The translations under genes were made by a program, and so were the position numbers. From positions 1 to 64,000 of the forward strand of contig CATLLN010000005.1 in NCBI GenBank assembly GCA_950022695.1: a DNA stretch of 64,000 nucleotides. Direction: 5' to 3'. Below, piece after piece: positions 7,642-16,996 of the stretch. Position 1 is the stretch's first letter. Each line of letters starts with the position of its first letter. Under the pieces are notes generated by a model. The model saw only the letters and a program-made list of their open reading frames with translations. It was not told the DNA's origin and searched no databases. This stretch comes from an uncultured bacterium (GTDB taxonomy: Bacteria; Cyanobacteriota; Vampirovibrionia; Gastranaerophilales; Gastranaerophilaceae).

Positions 7642-8427
7642 CTTTGCAGCGTGTTTACCACGTTCTTTTTGTATAGTTTCCAGAATTAATTTATTTAAAA
7701 GCTCAATTTTTTCTGTAAACATAAATAGTTTATTTTCGTTTTCGAGTTCTTTTTCATCTATTGGTATATGTTTCTTGTTGAGAATTTTAGCATATTTTCT
7801 CTGTGTGTGATATGCCTGGTCTTCTGTCATTAAGCTATATCTCGCATCTTGAAGAAAATTAACTTTGTCTTCCGGAGAGAATCCGCGCAAGAATTTTTTA
7901 ATTTTATGTTCAATGAATTTTATTATTTGCCGTTTTTCTTTTTTATTTATAGTATTTTCACGGTTGTATATAAAATTATCATACAGATTATTATATTTAT
8001 TAGAATATAATCCATTTCTAAGCATAAATTGATTTCTTCCAAGATATTTTGGATGGTATATCTGGTCTGTAATATGTTGAAATTCGTGTAAGATTGTAAT
8101 TAAACTTGATATGTGTATTTTCTTTTTTGATATCGGAACTTCAAGTGTTGTAGATGTAATACAGTTAGAAATAGGTGAATAATTAATATCACTGGCACCA
8201 TAAAAATCCGGATCAGTATTGTTTTTAACTATGATTTTAAGTTTCTTTTGAAAAATATTATCAATAGATAATTGTAGTTCATCTGTTGAAATTTGACCGC
8301 GTTTAAATTTCGGCATTATATCTCTGTATAGTTGATCTACAAGTTGTATTGATTTATTTTGACGATTTTGAACACTTCCTCTTATTATTTTATAGGGAAG
8401 TGAAACCTGTGAGATTAATTTATTCAT
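7585..8427 (-). CDS. Predicted HExxH metallopeptidase-like protein
   Basis: About 280 residues from the first ATG at 8427 (a TTG at 8448 is also possible). A helix ends in LITILHEFQHITDQ, a zinc-binding HExxH motif near residue 114. A TEDQAY block about 88 residues later is a plausible third ligand, as in gluzincin-type peptidases. There is no convincing signal peptide and the C-terminus is strongly basic and coiled-coil-like. I do not recognise the family; peptidase activity is an inference from the motif. It overlaps the 3' end of the convergent lipoprotein gene. Confidence 0.55.
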   Translation of the reverse strand: MNKLISQVSLPYKIIRGSVQNRQNKSIQLVDQLYRDIMPKFKRGQISTDELQLSIDNIFQKKLKIIVKNNTDPDFYGASDINYSPISNCITSTTLEVPISKKKIHISSLITILHEFQHITDQIYHPKYLGRNQFMLRNGLYSNKYNNLYDNFIYNRENTINKKEKRQIIKFIEHKIKKFLRGFSPEDKVNFLQDARYSLMTEDQAYHTQRKYAKILNKKHIPIDEKELENENKLFMFTEKIELLNKLILETIQKERGKHAAKLKKAKFTKMFRNLFNSSS

Positions 8428-8475
8428 ACATGCTATAAAAATCCTCAATAAGAATTTTTGCGGAATTTTTAATAT

Positions 8476-8504
8476 TTGTTAAATTGAAAAATTAATGTTA
8501 TCCT
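8476..8504 (+). promoter_or_regulatory. Promoter of padR, likely leaderless transcript
   Basis: TTGTTA at 8476-8481 and an extended -10 (TG-T-TATCCT, hexamer at 8499-8504) are separated by 17 bases. The -10 box ends 6 bases before the padR ATG at 8511, which predicts transcription starting at or next to the start codon. Confidence 0.5.
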
Positions 8505-8510
8505 AAACAT

Positions 8511-9038
8511 ATGATAGATTTGATGATATTATATATTCTCTTAACTCATGATTTAACAATGTATTCAATACAAAAAAGAATACAGGAGAATTTTCGTGCT
8601 TATACTAACCCAAGTTTCGGAGCGTTAAAACCGGCACTTGTCAGGTTAGAAAAAAACGGTTGTATTACTTCATCAAAAATGATGTCTGACGGGGGTAAGC
8701 TCTCTGTTTTTTATTCAATTACCAAAGATGGTGAAAAGAATTTGAGAAAGCTTTTGCTAAAACCTTTTTCGCCAAACCCTTTGCAGTTTTTATCTGATGC
8801 AAGAATAAAACTTTCTTGTTTGTCTTTTTTAGATAAGGATGATAAGGAAGAAGTATTTCTTGATATTAAAACAAATGCACTTTTGCATAAGACAAATGCT
8901 GAAAATACTCTTTCAGATGAGTATACACCGCAGACATTTTATCAGAGAATGGTTTTAGATAACGCAGTTTGTGAATATAAAAATTTTATTGTATTAGTTG
9001 AAGGTTTAGAAAAAGAAAATGCCCGCAATAGTAAATAG
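8511..9038 (+). CDS. PadR-family transcriptional regulator
   Basis: A 175-residue regulator with the PadR winged helix at residues 1-80: MIDLMILYILLTHDLTMYSI, then FGALKPALVRLEKNGCITS for the recognition helix, and a VFYSITKDGEKNLRKLL wing. A C-terminal helical region of about 90 residues would dimerise. There is no Shine-Dalgarno before the ATG, consistent with the predicted leaderless transcript. The 3' end overlaps the DUF512 gene by 20 bases, so the two are co-expressed. Confidence 0.85.
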   Translation: MIDLMILYILLTHDLTMYSIQKRIQENFRAYTNPSFGALKPALVRLEKNGCITSSKMMSDGGKLSVFYSITKDGEKNLRKLLLKPFSPNPLQFLSDARIKLSCLSFLDKDDKEEVFLDIKTNALLHKTNAENTLSDEYTPQTFYQRMVLDNAVCEYKNFIVLVEGLEKENARNSK

Positions 9039-10287
9039 TGTAATAGATGGTTCAATAGCGCAAGAATTAGAGTTACAAAAAGGTGATGAAATCCTTTCAA
9101 TTGATGGCGTGAAAATGCTTGATATGATTGATTATAATTTTTATATGAAATCTGAACTTATTACTGTTGAGATAAAAAAAATAAATGGCGAAATTGAAGA
9201 AATTGAAATCGAAAAAGATTACGATGAAGATTTGGGGATTGTTTTTGAAAGCGCAGTGTTTGATAGGATAAAACCTTGTTTGAATCATTGTATTTTTTGT
9301 TTTGTAGACCAGCAGCCAAAGGGGTTGAGAGATACTTTGTATATTAAAGATGATGATTACAGATTGTCATATTTGCAGGGAACTTATATTACGCTGACAA
9401 ATTTTAATGATGTTGACCGTGAACGAATAAAGCGTATGCATCTAGGACCGTTTTACGTATCAGTTCACACAACAAATCCTGAATTGAGGGTAAAAATGCT
9501 GCGTAATCCAAACGCGGGTAAGGCGTTAGAAAATTTAGACTGGTTTAGAAAAAACGGAATTCCGTTTCATGCTCAAATTGTTTTGTGCCCGGGGATAAAC
9601 GACGGTGCGGAACTTGATAGAACTCTTTCTGATTTGGCAAAATTAAAAAATACGGTTTTATCAGTTGCTATTGTTCCTGTCGGCTTGACACAATTTAGAC
9701 CTGATGGAGAGCTTCGCAGGGTAGATAAAAAATGCGCCCAAGAAACAATTAAAATAGCTTCCAAATTCAAGCGTGTTTGTTGTTCGGATGAGTTTTTCCT
9801 ACTTGCAGGTGAACCGATTCCGCCATCAAAATATTACGGAAATTTCTGTCAGTTGGATGATGGTGTAGGCGCTCTTAGAATGACCCTTGATGATTTTTAT
9901 ACCCATAAACTCCCGGAAAGTGTATCAAAACCCTTCAAGCTAGTTTTTGCCTGTTCATATGCGGCTAAAGATATGCTTTATGAAGCAGCTCAAGTTTTGA
10001 ATAAAATTAAAAATTTAACGGTTGAAGTTCATCCTGTAAAATCTAATTACTGGGGACAAGATATTACTGTTGCCGGACTTATAACAACAGATGATTTAGT
10101 TAGAACAGTTAAAGATGTTGATTGTGATATTGTTGTAATCCCGTCTGTTATGCTTAGACCTTACTCTGAGGACTTTTTAGACGGTAAAAATCTGGATTAC
10201 GTAAAAGAACAATCAAACAAAAATTTCTTTGTCCAAAAAAATATTTATTCATTAAAGGAAGTTGTTGATTATATTTCTGCTATTTAG
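9019..10287 (+). CDS. DUF512 radical SAM protein with PDZ domain
   Basis: A 422-residue protein that begins with a short PDZ-like module (residues 1-65, including GDEILSIDGVKMLD). A CLNHCIFC cluster near residue 88 gives the CX3CX2C ligands of a radical SAM [4Fe-4S] centre. FCFVDQQPKGLR, LSYLQGTYITLTN and the C-terminal VIPSVMLRPYSEDFLDG are typical of the DUF512 family found in Firmicutes and Cyanobacteria. The reaction is unknown. The start overlaps padR by 20 bases and the stop overlaps a convergent XRE gene by 8. Confidence 0.88.
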   Translation: MPAIVNSVIDGSIAQELELQKGDEILSIDGVKMLDMIDYNFYMKSELITVEIKKINGEIEEIEIEKDYDEDLGIVFESAVFDRIKPCLNHCIFCFVDQQPKGLRDTLYIKDDDYRLSYLQGTYITLTNFNDVDRERIKRMHLGPFYVSVHTTNPELRVKMLRNPNAGKALENLDWFRKNGIPFHAQIVLCPGINDGAELDRTLSDLAKLKNTVLSVAIVPVGLTQFRPDGELRRVDKKCAQETIKIASKFKRVCCSDEFFLLAGEPIPPSKYYGNFCQLDDGVGALRMTLDDFYTHKLPESVSKPFKLVFACSYAAKDMLYEAAQVLNKIKNLTVEVHPVKSNYWGQDITVAGLITTDDLVRTVKDVDCDIVVIPSVMLRPYSEDFLDGKNLDYVKEQSNKNFFVQKNIYSLKEVVDYISAI

Positions 10288-10510
10288 ATTTTTCAAACCC
10301 TGCTAGTTCATCTAGAGATACCCCGAAAACTTCTGCAAGTTTTATAAATGTTGGAAATCCGATTGTTTCTCTACCGGTTTCCAATCTATTAATGTGCTCT
10401 CGAGTTCTATCAATCAGTTCTGCAAGATATTCTTGAGAATATTTATTTTGTTTTCTCAATATGCGGATGTTTTGCGCAACCAGTTTATTATATTTATTTT
10501 CTTCTTGCAT
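10280..10510 (-). CDS. XRE-family regulator
   Basis: A 76-residue stand-alone helix-turn-helix protein from the ATG at 10510; a TTG-initiated longer form (to 10561) is possible. VAQNIRILRKQNKYSQEYLAEL and the HINRLETGRETIGFP segment form the DNA-binding core, ending in FGVSLDELAGFEKSK. It is divergent from the pseudopilin gene, 68 bases away, with TATAAT-like sequences on both strands between them. Confidence 0.8.
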   Translation of the reverse strand: MQEENKYNKLVAQNIRILRKQNKYSQEYLAELIDRTREHINRLETGRETIGFPTFIKLAEVFGVSLDELAGFEKSK

Positions 10511-10577
10511 ATTTTGATTATACGTGTATAATATAATTATTCTGTGATAAATACCGCACAAAAGTAAGAGGTGAGTT

Positions 10578-11201
10578 TTGAAAAAGAATATAGCGTTTAC
10601 TTTAGCAGAGGTTTTAATAACATTGGGTATAATAGGAGTTGTTTCAGCAATTACAATTCCGAATCTTATAACTTCATATAAGGTTCATGTTATTCATAAA
10701 AAGTTATTGAAATCTTATTCTGTTATTCAACAGGTTGTAAGGATGATGAAAACAGATGATCTTGAACCAGAGATGTATATAGCTAATTCTAAAACTCCGT
10801 TTTATAAAACTTTTATAAACTATATGAGTGGTGCAACTGATTGTGGTTCTGGATATGTTAATAGATGTTTTTCAGTCTGGGATTATTATATTAATTCAGA
10901 TTGGGGTCCCGCAAATATTGATGATGGTTGTATTATAGGTGCAGACGGGGTTGTATATCTATTTGAAAATATGTATCATCAACCATCAGCCTCTTTTCTC
11001 TGGATTACTGTAGATATAAATGGTTATAAAACAAAACCAAATAGAGTTGGTGTAGATATGTTTGTTTTTCAGTTTGTAGATGGAGAATTTAGACCTTCTG
11101 GAGCTCAAGGTACAAAGCAGACAAGTGAACTTTGGAAAAGAACTTATAAAGCTATTAATGATCCTAATTACATTAAGTACTTATTAAAAACCGTTAAATA
11201 A
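10578..11201 (+). CDS. Type IV pilin-like pseudopilin
   Basis: A 207-residue prepilin from a TTG start with AAGAGGTGAG upstream. A short leader KKNIA precedes the processing site, giving mature FTLAEVLITLGIIGVV with Glu at position +5, as needed for prepilin peptidase and N-methylation. The C-terminal domain has three Cys and several Trp/Tyr. A VDINGYKTKPNRVGVDMF segment is shared in outline with the other pseudopilins of the window. It would be a minor or major subunit of a type II secretion or type IV pilus fibre whose assembly genes are not in the window. Confidence 0.85.
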   Translation: MKKNIAFTLAEVLITLGIIGVVSAITIPNLITSYKVHVIHKKLLKSYSVIQQVVRMMKTDDLEPEMYIANSKTPFYKTFINYMSGATDCGSGYVNRCFSVWDYYINSDWGPANIDDGCIIGADGVVYLFENMYHQPSASFLWITVDINGYKTKPNRVGVDMFVFQFVDGEFRPSGAQGTKQTSELWKRTYKAINDPNYIKYLLKTVK

Positions 11202-11209
11202 ATTTTGAA

Positions 11210-11416
11210 TTATGGTACAGGGTCGTATCCGCCTGGATTACCCGGATGGCAGCGGCAAATACGTTTTATCCCGAGCCAGCTGCCTTTTAATACACCATAT
11301 TTTTCAACTGCCTGCTTAGTGTATTCAGAGCAGGTCGGATAAAATCTGCAAACCTTTGGTGTGAATTTTGAAAACCATTGATAGATTTTTATTAATGATA
11401 AAAATATTTTTTTCAT
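11210..11416 (-). CDS. yidD: Membrane protein insertion efficiency factor YidD
   Basis: A 68-residue protein with the full family signature: [18 protein letters not shown], then [20 protein letters not shown]. YidD is a small membrane-associated helper of YidC-dependent insertion. Its usual partners (rpmH, rnpA, yidC) are absent; here it follows flhA on the same strand by about 30 bases. Confidence 0.93.
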   Translation of the reverse strand: MKKIFLSLIKIYQWFSKFTPKVCRFYPTCSEYTKQAVEKYGVLKGSWLGIKRICRCHPGNPGGYDPVP

Positions 11417-11446
11417 TTTTATTTACCCAGTTGAAACATTTTCCCT

Positions 11447-13555
11447 TTAATCAGTAATGTATGCGTCACCGATAGTGTCAATTGCTTCAACTTTGATATC
11501 TGTAATAAGTTCAGAATATGAGATAACCACAACTGTCGGAATATGACGTTCCAGAAGCTGATAAAGCGGCAATCTGATTCTTGGAGAACAAAGTACAACA
11601 GGCTGTCTGCCGCAGGTCTGGTGAGCACGCAACAAGGTTGTTGCAGTTGTTTCAATGAGCTCCTGAACCTGTACAGGATTTAGTAAAAACATTGTTCCAA
11701 GCTCTGTTCTCTGGCAGGAATCATCAAGGATTTTTTCCCACTCAGGGGAAAGTGTCAGTGCATATAAAACTTTGTCATCTTGAACATTTGACAGGCATAT
11801 TTGACGACCTAATGCGGCCCTTAAACGTTCAGACAGAATATCTGGTTCTTTTGAAAATCTTGCGTAATCACAAAGTCTTTCAAATACAAAGATAATATCT
11901 TTTATTGAAACTTTTTCACGAATCAAGTTAACAAAAATTTTACGAAGGTCACTTGTTGAAATAATTGTCGGAACAAGGTCGTTAACAAGTGTAGGGTCTT
12001 GAGAACGTACAAGTTCCATAAGTTTAAGTACGTCAGTTTTTGTCATAACTTCATCAACGTGTTTTCTTACGCATTCTTGTAAGTGGGTTACAATAACGTC
12101 AGTTGCATCAACTGCTGTTACAAGTCTTGCCGATTTTGCATCTTCCTGACTAATCCAGTAAGCCTGTGTCTGATAAGTCGGGTCAATACCGATAAGCGCA
12201 TCTTCCGGAACTTCTTTTTTCATAGAATCCCATTGATCTGCAATTACCATAAATTTCCCCGGATAAACGTAACCTGTGGCAACAGTATTACCGCGGATTG
12301 AAATCATATATTCATTAGCATCAAGCGCTGATGAATCCATAATACGAATGTTTGGCAGAATATAACCAAGTTCGTCTGTGATTCTTTGACGAAGTGCCGC
12401 GATTTTGGCAAGCAATTGACCTTCCTGATCAGGGTCAGCAATTACAAGAAGGTTAGAGCCGACCTGCAAACTTAAAATATCAACCCCTAAGCGTTCGTAC
12501 ATTCTGTTAGGGTTAACAAGGTCTTGCATGTTTTGACGTACATTTTCAAGCTGTCCCAATTGGGATTGAACGTCGGCATTAATAAGTACCTGAAATCCTG
12601 CAACAAACAGTGCAATAGAGAATACTATAAATGGTAATGGCGGAAGTCCTGTACCTTGCCAGAACGGTGTATGCCCTGTAAAACCTAATAAAAGCAAGAA
12701 TGCTGCCGCATAAAACAGCGCGTGTGGTTTACTTGTGATTTGAGCTGTAACATCAGAACCCAAAGACGGGCTTGCTGATGATGCACGTGTCATAAAGATA
12801 CCTGCGGCGATTGACATCAACAATGAAGGAACTTGAGAAGCCAGACCATCCCCGATTGTTAAAACTGTATATTTACCGACGGCATCACCGATTTGCATTT
12901 GGTTCATTAAACAGCCGACACACAAACCACCGATAATATTAATAAGTACGATGATAATACCTGCAATGGTATCCCCTTTTACGAACTTCATCGCACCATC
13001 CATAGAACCCATCAGGTTAGATTCTCTTGATAAGTCTTCACGTTTTTTTGTAGCTTCTTCCGGAGAAATCAATCCTGCGTTAAAGTCAGCATCAATTGTC
13101 ATTTGTTTACCGGGCATTGCGTCTAAGGCAAAACGTGCTGAAACTTCTGCGATACGTTCCGCACCTTTTGTGATTACCATAAACTGTACAACTGTGATAA
13201 TAAGGAAGATTACACCCCCTACAATCATGTTGCCGCCTGTTACAAATGTTCCAAACGCGTGAATAACTTCTCCAGCTTCGCCTTTTGCCAAGATAAGACG
13301 CGTTGAAGCAATTGAAAGTACAAGACGGAACATTGTACCTACAAGAATAATTGAAGGGAATGAAGATAATTCCAGTGTCCTTTGTACATACAAGGCAAAC
13401 ATTAAAAGTACAATACCTAATGTAATATTTAAACAAATACAAATGTTTATTACCCAGTTTGGAAGTTCAACAAGCAAGATAACCAAAAGGAACAGTACAA
13501 AGACTGCCATTAAAAGTTCACTTAATTGATTATTATTACCCTCCGGTGCTGCCAT
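11447..13555 (-). CDS. flhA: Flagellar-type export gate protein FlhA
   Basis: A 702-residue FlhA/SctV. The N-terminal half has eight predicted membrane helices, and the signature FALDAMPGKQMTIDAD lies at about residues 142-157. The C-terminal cytoplasmic domain (from about 330) forms the nonameric ring that docks substrates. Length is normal for FlhA. Its ATG overlaps the fliH stop by one base (TAATG), showing translational coupling. It is last in the fliE-F-G-H-flhA run. FlhB, FliP, FliQ, FliR and the ATPase FliI are not in the window. Confidence 0.93.
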   Translation of the reverse strand: MAAPEGNNNQLSELLMAVFVLFLLVILLVELPNWVINICICLNITLGIVLLMFALYVQRTLELSSFPSIILVGTMFRLVLSIASTRLILAKGEAGEVIHAFGTFVTGGNMIVGGVIFLIITVVQFMVITKGAERIAEVSARFALDAMPGKQMTIDADFNAGLISPEEATKKREDLSRESNLMGSMDGAMKFVKGDTIAGIIIVLINIIGGLCVGCLMNQMQIGDAVGKYTVLTIGDGLASQVPSLLMSIAAGIFMTRASSASPSLGSDVTAQITSKPHALFYAAAFLLLLGFTGHTPFWQGTGLPPLPFIVFSIALFVAGFQVLINADVQSQLGQLENVRQNMQDLVNPNRMYERLGVDILSLQVGSNLLVIADPDQEGQLLAKIAALRQRITDELGYILPNIRIMDSSALDANEYMISIRGNTVATGYVYPGKFMVIADQWDSMKKEVPEDALIGIDPTYQTQAYWISQEDAKSARLVTAVDATDVIVTHLQECVRKHVDEVMTKTDVLKLMELVRSQDPTLVNDLVPTIISTSDLRKIFVNLIREKVSIKDIIFVFERLCDYARFSKEPDILSERLRAALGRQICLSNVQDDKVLYALTLSPEWEKILDDSCQRTELGTMFLLNPVQVQELIETTATTLLRAHQTCGRQPVVLCSPRIRLPLYQLLERHIPTVVVISYSELITDIKVEAIDTIGDAYITD

Positions 13556-14256
13556 TAAATTTCCTTCAATACTTCACTAATTATTGCCAATTGGGATTCA
13601 ATTGTCGCATCAATTACCCCGTTTGTAGTTGTAACCAAGCATCCGCCTTCTGTAATAGTTTCATCTGCTACTATTATAATTTTTGCTTCCAAGCCTAATG
13701 AATCTGCGACTTCAGGTACATCATTTTTTAACATTGCGGCTTGGGACGGATTTACACGTAAGGTTATTTTAGCTTCTTCTTTAGAAAGTCCTTTCATAAT
13801 ATCTTTTATATTGTTAAGTATTACTTCCGGATTTTCAATTGTTTCTTTTTTAATGATTTTTTTTGCTATATCAAGACTGATTTCTAAAATATCAGGTGCG
13901 ATGTTATCGTAGATTTCCTGTTTTGCGTTAAAAAATACTGCAAGAGATTCTTTAACCCTTTCCAAATCTTCTTTTGCTGCATTTAAACCTTCCTGATAAC
14001 CTTCTTTTGCTGCCGCTTCTTTAATCGCAGCAGCTTCTTCTTTTGCACGTGAAATCAGGTTACGGTCATCAATTCTGCGAAAACCTCTGCGTCTGTCACC
14101 TCTGCGGCGTTCTTGACGCTGTTTAAAGTCAATATTGTCAAGACTAAATAAGTCGATATCTTTTTCTTCATCTTGATTAGATTCGACTGTTTGTTGTGGA
14201 ACTGTTTGCTCCTCTATCCCCTCAGCTGATTTTTTATATTTCTTTTTTATAATCAT
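13555..14256 (-). CDS. fliH: FliH-type export apparatus stator protein
   Basis: A 233-residue FliH/SctL-like protein. A polar, strongly charged N-terminal region (Arg/Asp-rich RRRGDRRRGFRRIDDR near residue 55) leads into a long Ala/Glu coiled coil (residues 70-110). A C-terminal domain (KKIIKKETIENPEVILNNI onward) matches the FliH/V-ATPase E-subunit fold. In flagella FliH binds the ATPase FliI. FliI does not follow here, as it usually does; flhA does. Confidence 0.8.
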   Translation of the reverse strand: MIIKKKYKKSAEGIEEQTVPQQTVESNQDEEKDIDLFSLDNIDFKQRQERRRGDRRRGFRRIDDRNLISRAKEEAAAIKEAAAKEGYQEGLNAAKEDLERVKESLAVFFNAKQEIYDNIAPDILEISLDIAKKIIKKETIENPEVILNNIKDIMKGLSKEEAKITLRVNPSQAAMLKNDVPEVADSLGLEAKIIIVADETITEGGCLVTTTNGVIDATIESQLAIISEVLKEI

Positions 14257-14268
14257 GATACAACAATA

Positions 14269-15270
14269 TTATACACTATCAGATAGATGTGTGGCAACAA
14301 TACTTGCAACTTTTTGAGGCATTTTGTCGTAGTATTTACCCTCAATTGCGTTGAATACAAGGCGTTTAACCCCCATACGCTCACGAATTAATATTGTATC
14401 TATTTCTTTACTTGAGTATTTAGAAGCTATTTTCTTAAGCCTTAAAATAACATGATTTGGGGTCAATTCGGTATTTTTAGGTAAGTTTGTTTTGATTTCC
14501 TGAAGGCAGCGTAATGCGTTTGCCGTTCCTACTCTTTGTGCCAAATCCGGAACTTTCATATATTTGATTACAGCTTGTGCATCTTCCGGATCAAACTTAT
14601 TCAATATTGACTGAACTTTATTTTGATTCATTTTCTTAAATAGCATTGCAACAGTGGCAAGTTTTAGAACTTTTGAATCAACTTTAGGAAAGTCTACACC
14701 GCCGGAACTGTTTGGAACTGCAGGCATGCTGCCTCCGGCTTCTGGCATTGGTGCACCTTCTTGATTTCCTTGCTGCATTTCTTGAGCCATTCTATCCATA
14801 TTGGATTGGGATGCGGCGTATTCCATTAAGCCTTCATCAATAGCACCTTTATCTTTAAGTTCTGTTATTGCTTCTGTATAAGCTTTCTTTACATGGTGTT
14901 CTATAAGTTCAAGAATTTTATCGTGAGGAAGTCCTTGAGAAAATGTTTGTTTTGCTATTTCAAATATTGTATAAGCAATTTTTTGCATTACAGGATCCCA
15001 ATACTGTTGTGGAATTCCTGAACGAATCAAATCTACGGATTTATGAAATGACCATTCTGCAATAATTTGTGTAATTGTAATTGCTTGATCAGCATTGAAA
15101 TTAAGATTAGGATCTTGCGCAAGTGTTTGCCCGGAAAGCATTGCAAAATTTCCTAATGTATTTATAACATATTGCTTCTGGTTATCGTCGAAATCTGCAG
15201 GAACAAGTTCTTGAGCTTGCGCTGCAAGATTCTGGGCGAAATTTTCGTAATCAAAATCCGGAGTTGCCAT
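14269..15270 (-). CDS. FliG-like switch protein, divergent
   Basis: A 333-residue protein at the fliG position, directly after fliF. The second half (KLATVAMLFKKMNQNKVQSILNKFDPEDAQAVIKYM near residue 206) has the armadillo-like helical pattern of FliG, and the end IRERMGVKRLVFNAIEG resembles the family only loosely. The EHPQ motif of the FliG middle domain is absent and I cannot find the charged torque helix. The N-terminal 150 residues are helical and unlike standard FliG, and a Gln/Met/Gly/Pro-rich linker separates the halves. It likely scaffolds the base of the export apparatus; a motor function is doubtful. Confidence 0.6.
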   Translation of the reverse strand: MATPDFDYENFAQNLAAQAQELVPADFDDNQKQYVINTLGNFAMLSGQTLAQDPNLNFNADQAITITQIIAEWSFHKSVDLIRSGIPQQYWDPVMQKIAYTIFEIAKQTFSQGLPHDKILELIEHHVKKAYTEAITELKDKGAIDEGLMEYAASQSNMDRMAQEMQQGNQEGAPMPEAGGSMPAVPNSSGGVDFPKVDSKVLKLATVAMLFKKMNQNKVQSILNKFDPEDAQAVIKYMKVPDLAQRVGTANALRCLQEIKTNLPKNTELTPNHVILRLKKIASKYSSKEIDTILIRERMGVKRLVFNAIEGKYYDKMPQKVASIVATHLSDSV

Positions 15271-15273
15271 TTT

Positions 15274-16947
15274 CTACCCTTCCTGTGTTGAACCTTCTTC
15301 AATCCAGCTTTTTATTTTGTCTGCTGAATCCTCTGTAATTTCACCTGAAATTGCATCTAATGAATCAAGAAGTAATCCTTCATCAAATTGTGGAATTGCA
15401 GCTCGTTGCTGTTGATTGATTAAATCTTGTGCAAGTTCTGATTGACGCTGTGTTAATTGGCTTGCACGCGAATTTATATCGCTTAACTGACGTTCTTGTT
15501 CCATCGCTTTTTGACGAAGTGTTTCAACTTCCATTTCGTTTTCTTCTTTGATTCGCTTAACTTTAGCTGAAATTGCTTTGAATATAATAATTAAGCCAAA
15601 TCCTGAAAGTAATAATGCGAGCCACCATGGGTTTCCTGATTCATCAACTTTTGGAAGGTTTTGTTGTTTTTCCGGAGTTAAATACGGATCATTAGAACTT
15701 GTGAAAGCAATAGAGACATCTTCTGCTGTAACTTTAGGGCTTGCCGCTCTTGCGATAAGTTCTTTTAATTCTTCAAGAGTGGTGTCTGTAGGGAGATTGT
15801 TTTTATCAATTGTGATTGCAATTGATATATCTTCAATTACACCCGGTTTAATGTATTCATTAGTCTGGGTTTTTGTAACACCAAATTGAGTTTCTGTTGC
15901 TGTTCTTGAGTAATTTCTGTTCTGGCTTGAATCAGTTCCGCCTGTAGGCAGACCGTTTGGAAGGTAGGTACTTACGGCATTTATACCTTGAGACTGGTCT
16001 TTTGTTTGATCGCCTAAACCTTCTCTAAAAGATTGTTCAGATACGGATGCTTTTTTAGTCGGATCGTATTCGATGGAGAATTTCTCAACAGGTGTCTGAC
16101 GTAAGAATGTACTTACTGTTGCAACATAATTTCCCGGTCCGACAAGCCTGTCTAACTGTTTTGAAATTTTTTGCTGCATATATTTATCGTTTTCTTCAAG
16201 TCTTTGAAGCATTTCATCTTCTGCGTTCATAACACTGTGATAAACATTGCCGTTAGTATCTGTTATTGCAATATTTTGTGCTTCTAGGCCTGTAACACTT
16301 CCAAGTAAAAGATTTGTGATTGCTTTGATTTTTAAATTATCAAGTTTTTCACCTGAAGGGATTACAATTTGAACAGTTGCAGTTTTAGGTTTCGGATTTT
16401 CAAAATAACCGCCTGTTTCAGGAATAGATATAAATACTGTAGCATTTTGAATTGGCGGAATCTTTTTAATAAGTCTTGCCAACTCTCCGTTCATAGCACG
16501 GGCTAAACGGATTCTTTTATCTTCTTTGGTTGATGTGAAATCACCTTTGTCAAAAATTTCCAAACCTACGTTCTGGTCAACAAGACCGCTTTGAACGATT
16601 GCAATTAGAGCGTTATCTCTATCTGTGATTGTACATTTTTTTGTTAAGGTAGAACAGTTTTTAGCGTTTAATACAAGTTTTGATTTTGTACCATCTAACT
16701 GACGTTCTGCTGTAATCCCCTGTTTTGCAAGAAGTGCTTGAATTTCAAGTGCTTTACCTAAATTATCTGTTGTTAAAAGGTCAACGTTTGTTTTTAAAGG
16801 CTCACCGCCAACGACATTTTTTGAATCATCTTTACCGCCGCTTGCCGCAATCATTGCACCTACTATAACTAACACAAGTATTAGAACAACCCCGCCGATT
16901 ATTCCGTATAATAAAGGTTTATTTTCCGTAATTTTACTAAAATCCAT
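15274..16947 (-). CDS. fliF: Flagellar MS-ring protein FliF
   Basis: A 557-residue FliF. The first membrane helix is at residues 12-34. The ring-building domains follow, with LAKQGITAERQLDG, then RLARAMNGELARLIKKIPPI and ATVFISIPE typical of the SctJ/FliF homology. An extended beta-collar region is rich in Ser/Thr/Gln. A second membrane helix lies near residue 443-463, and the cytoplasmic tail (the FliG-binding end in flagella) is acidic and Gln-rich. Stop and next start are 3 bases apart. Confidence 0.92.
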   Translation of the reverse strand: MDFSKITENKPLLYGIIGGVVLILVLVIVGAMIAASGGKDDSKNVVGGEPLKTNVDLLTTDNLGKALEIQALLAKQGITAERQLDGTKSKLVLNAKNCSTLTKKCTITDRDNALIAIVQSGLVDQNVGLEIFDKGDFTSTKEDKRIRLARAMNGELARLIKKIPPIQNATVFISIPETGGYFENPKPKTATVQIVIPSGEKLDNLKIKAITNLLLGSVTGLEAQNIAITDTNGNVYHSVMNAEDEMLQRLEENDKYMQQKISKQLDRLVGPGNYVATVSTFLRQTPVEKFSIEYDPTKKASVSEQSFREGLGDQTKDQSQGINAVSTYLPNGLPTGGTDSSQNRNYSRTATETQFGVTKTQTNEYIKPGVIEDISIAITIDKNNLPTDTTLEELKELIARAASPKVTAEDVSIAFTSSNDPYLTPEKQQNLPKVDESGNPWWLALLLSGFGLIIIFKAISAKVKRIKEENEMEVETLRQKAMEQERQLSDINSRASQLTQRQSELAQDLINQQQRAAIPQFDEGLLLDSLDAISGEITEDSADKIKSWIEEGSTQEG

Positions 16948-16996
16948 CTGAAGTCCCGCTCTGTCTGATTTTGATTATTGTTACATTAAAGAGGAT

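Noticed and set aside
11419-11655. Second minus-strand frame within the flhA 3' end
   Set aside because: It lies in another frame of the well-supported flhA gene and has the composition of a shadow frame.
13107-13442. Cys/Tyr-rich frame inside flhA
   Set aside because: It is an out-of-frame reading of flhA membrane helices; the odd composition is typical of such shadows.
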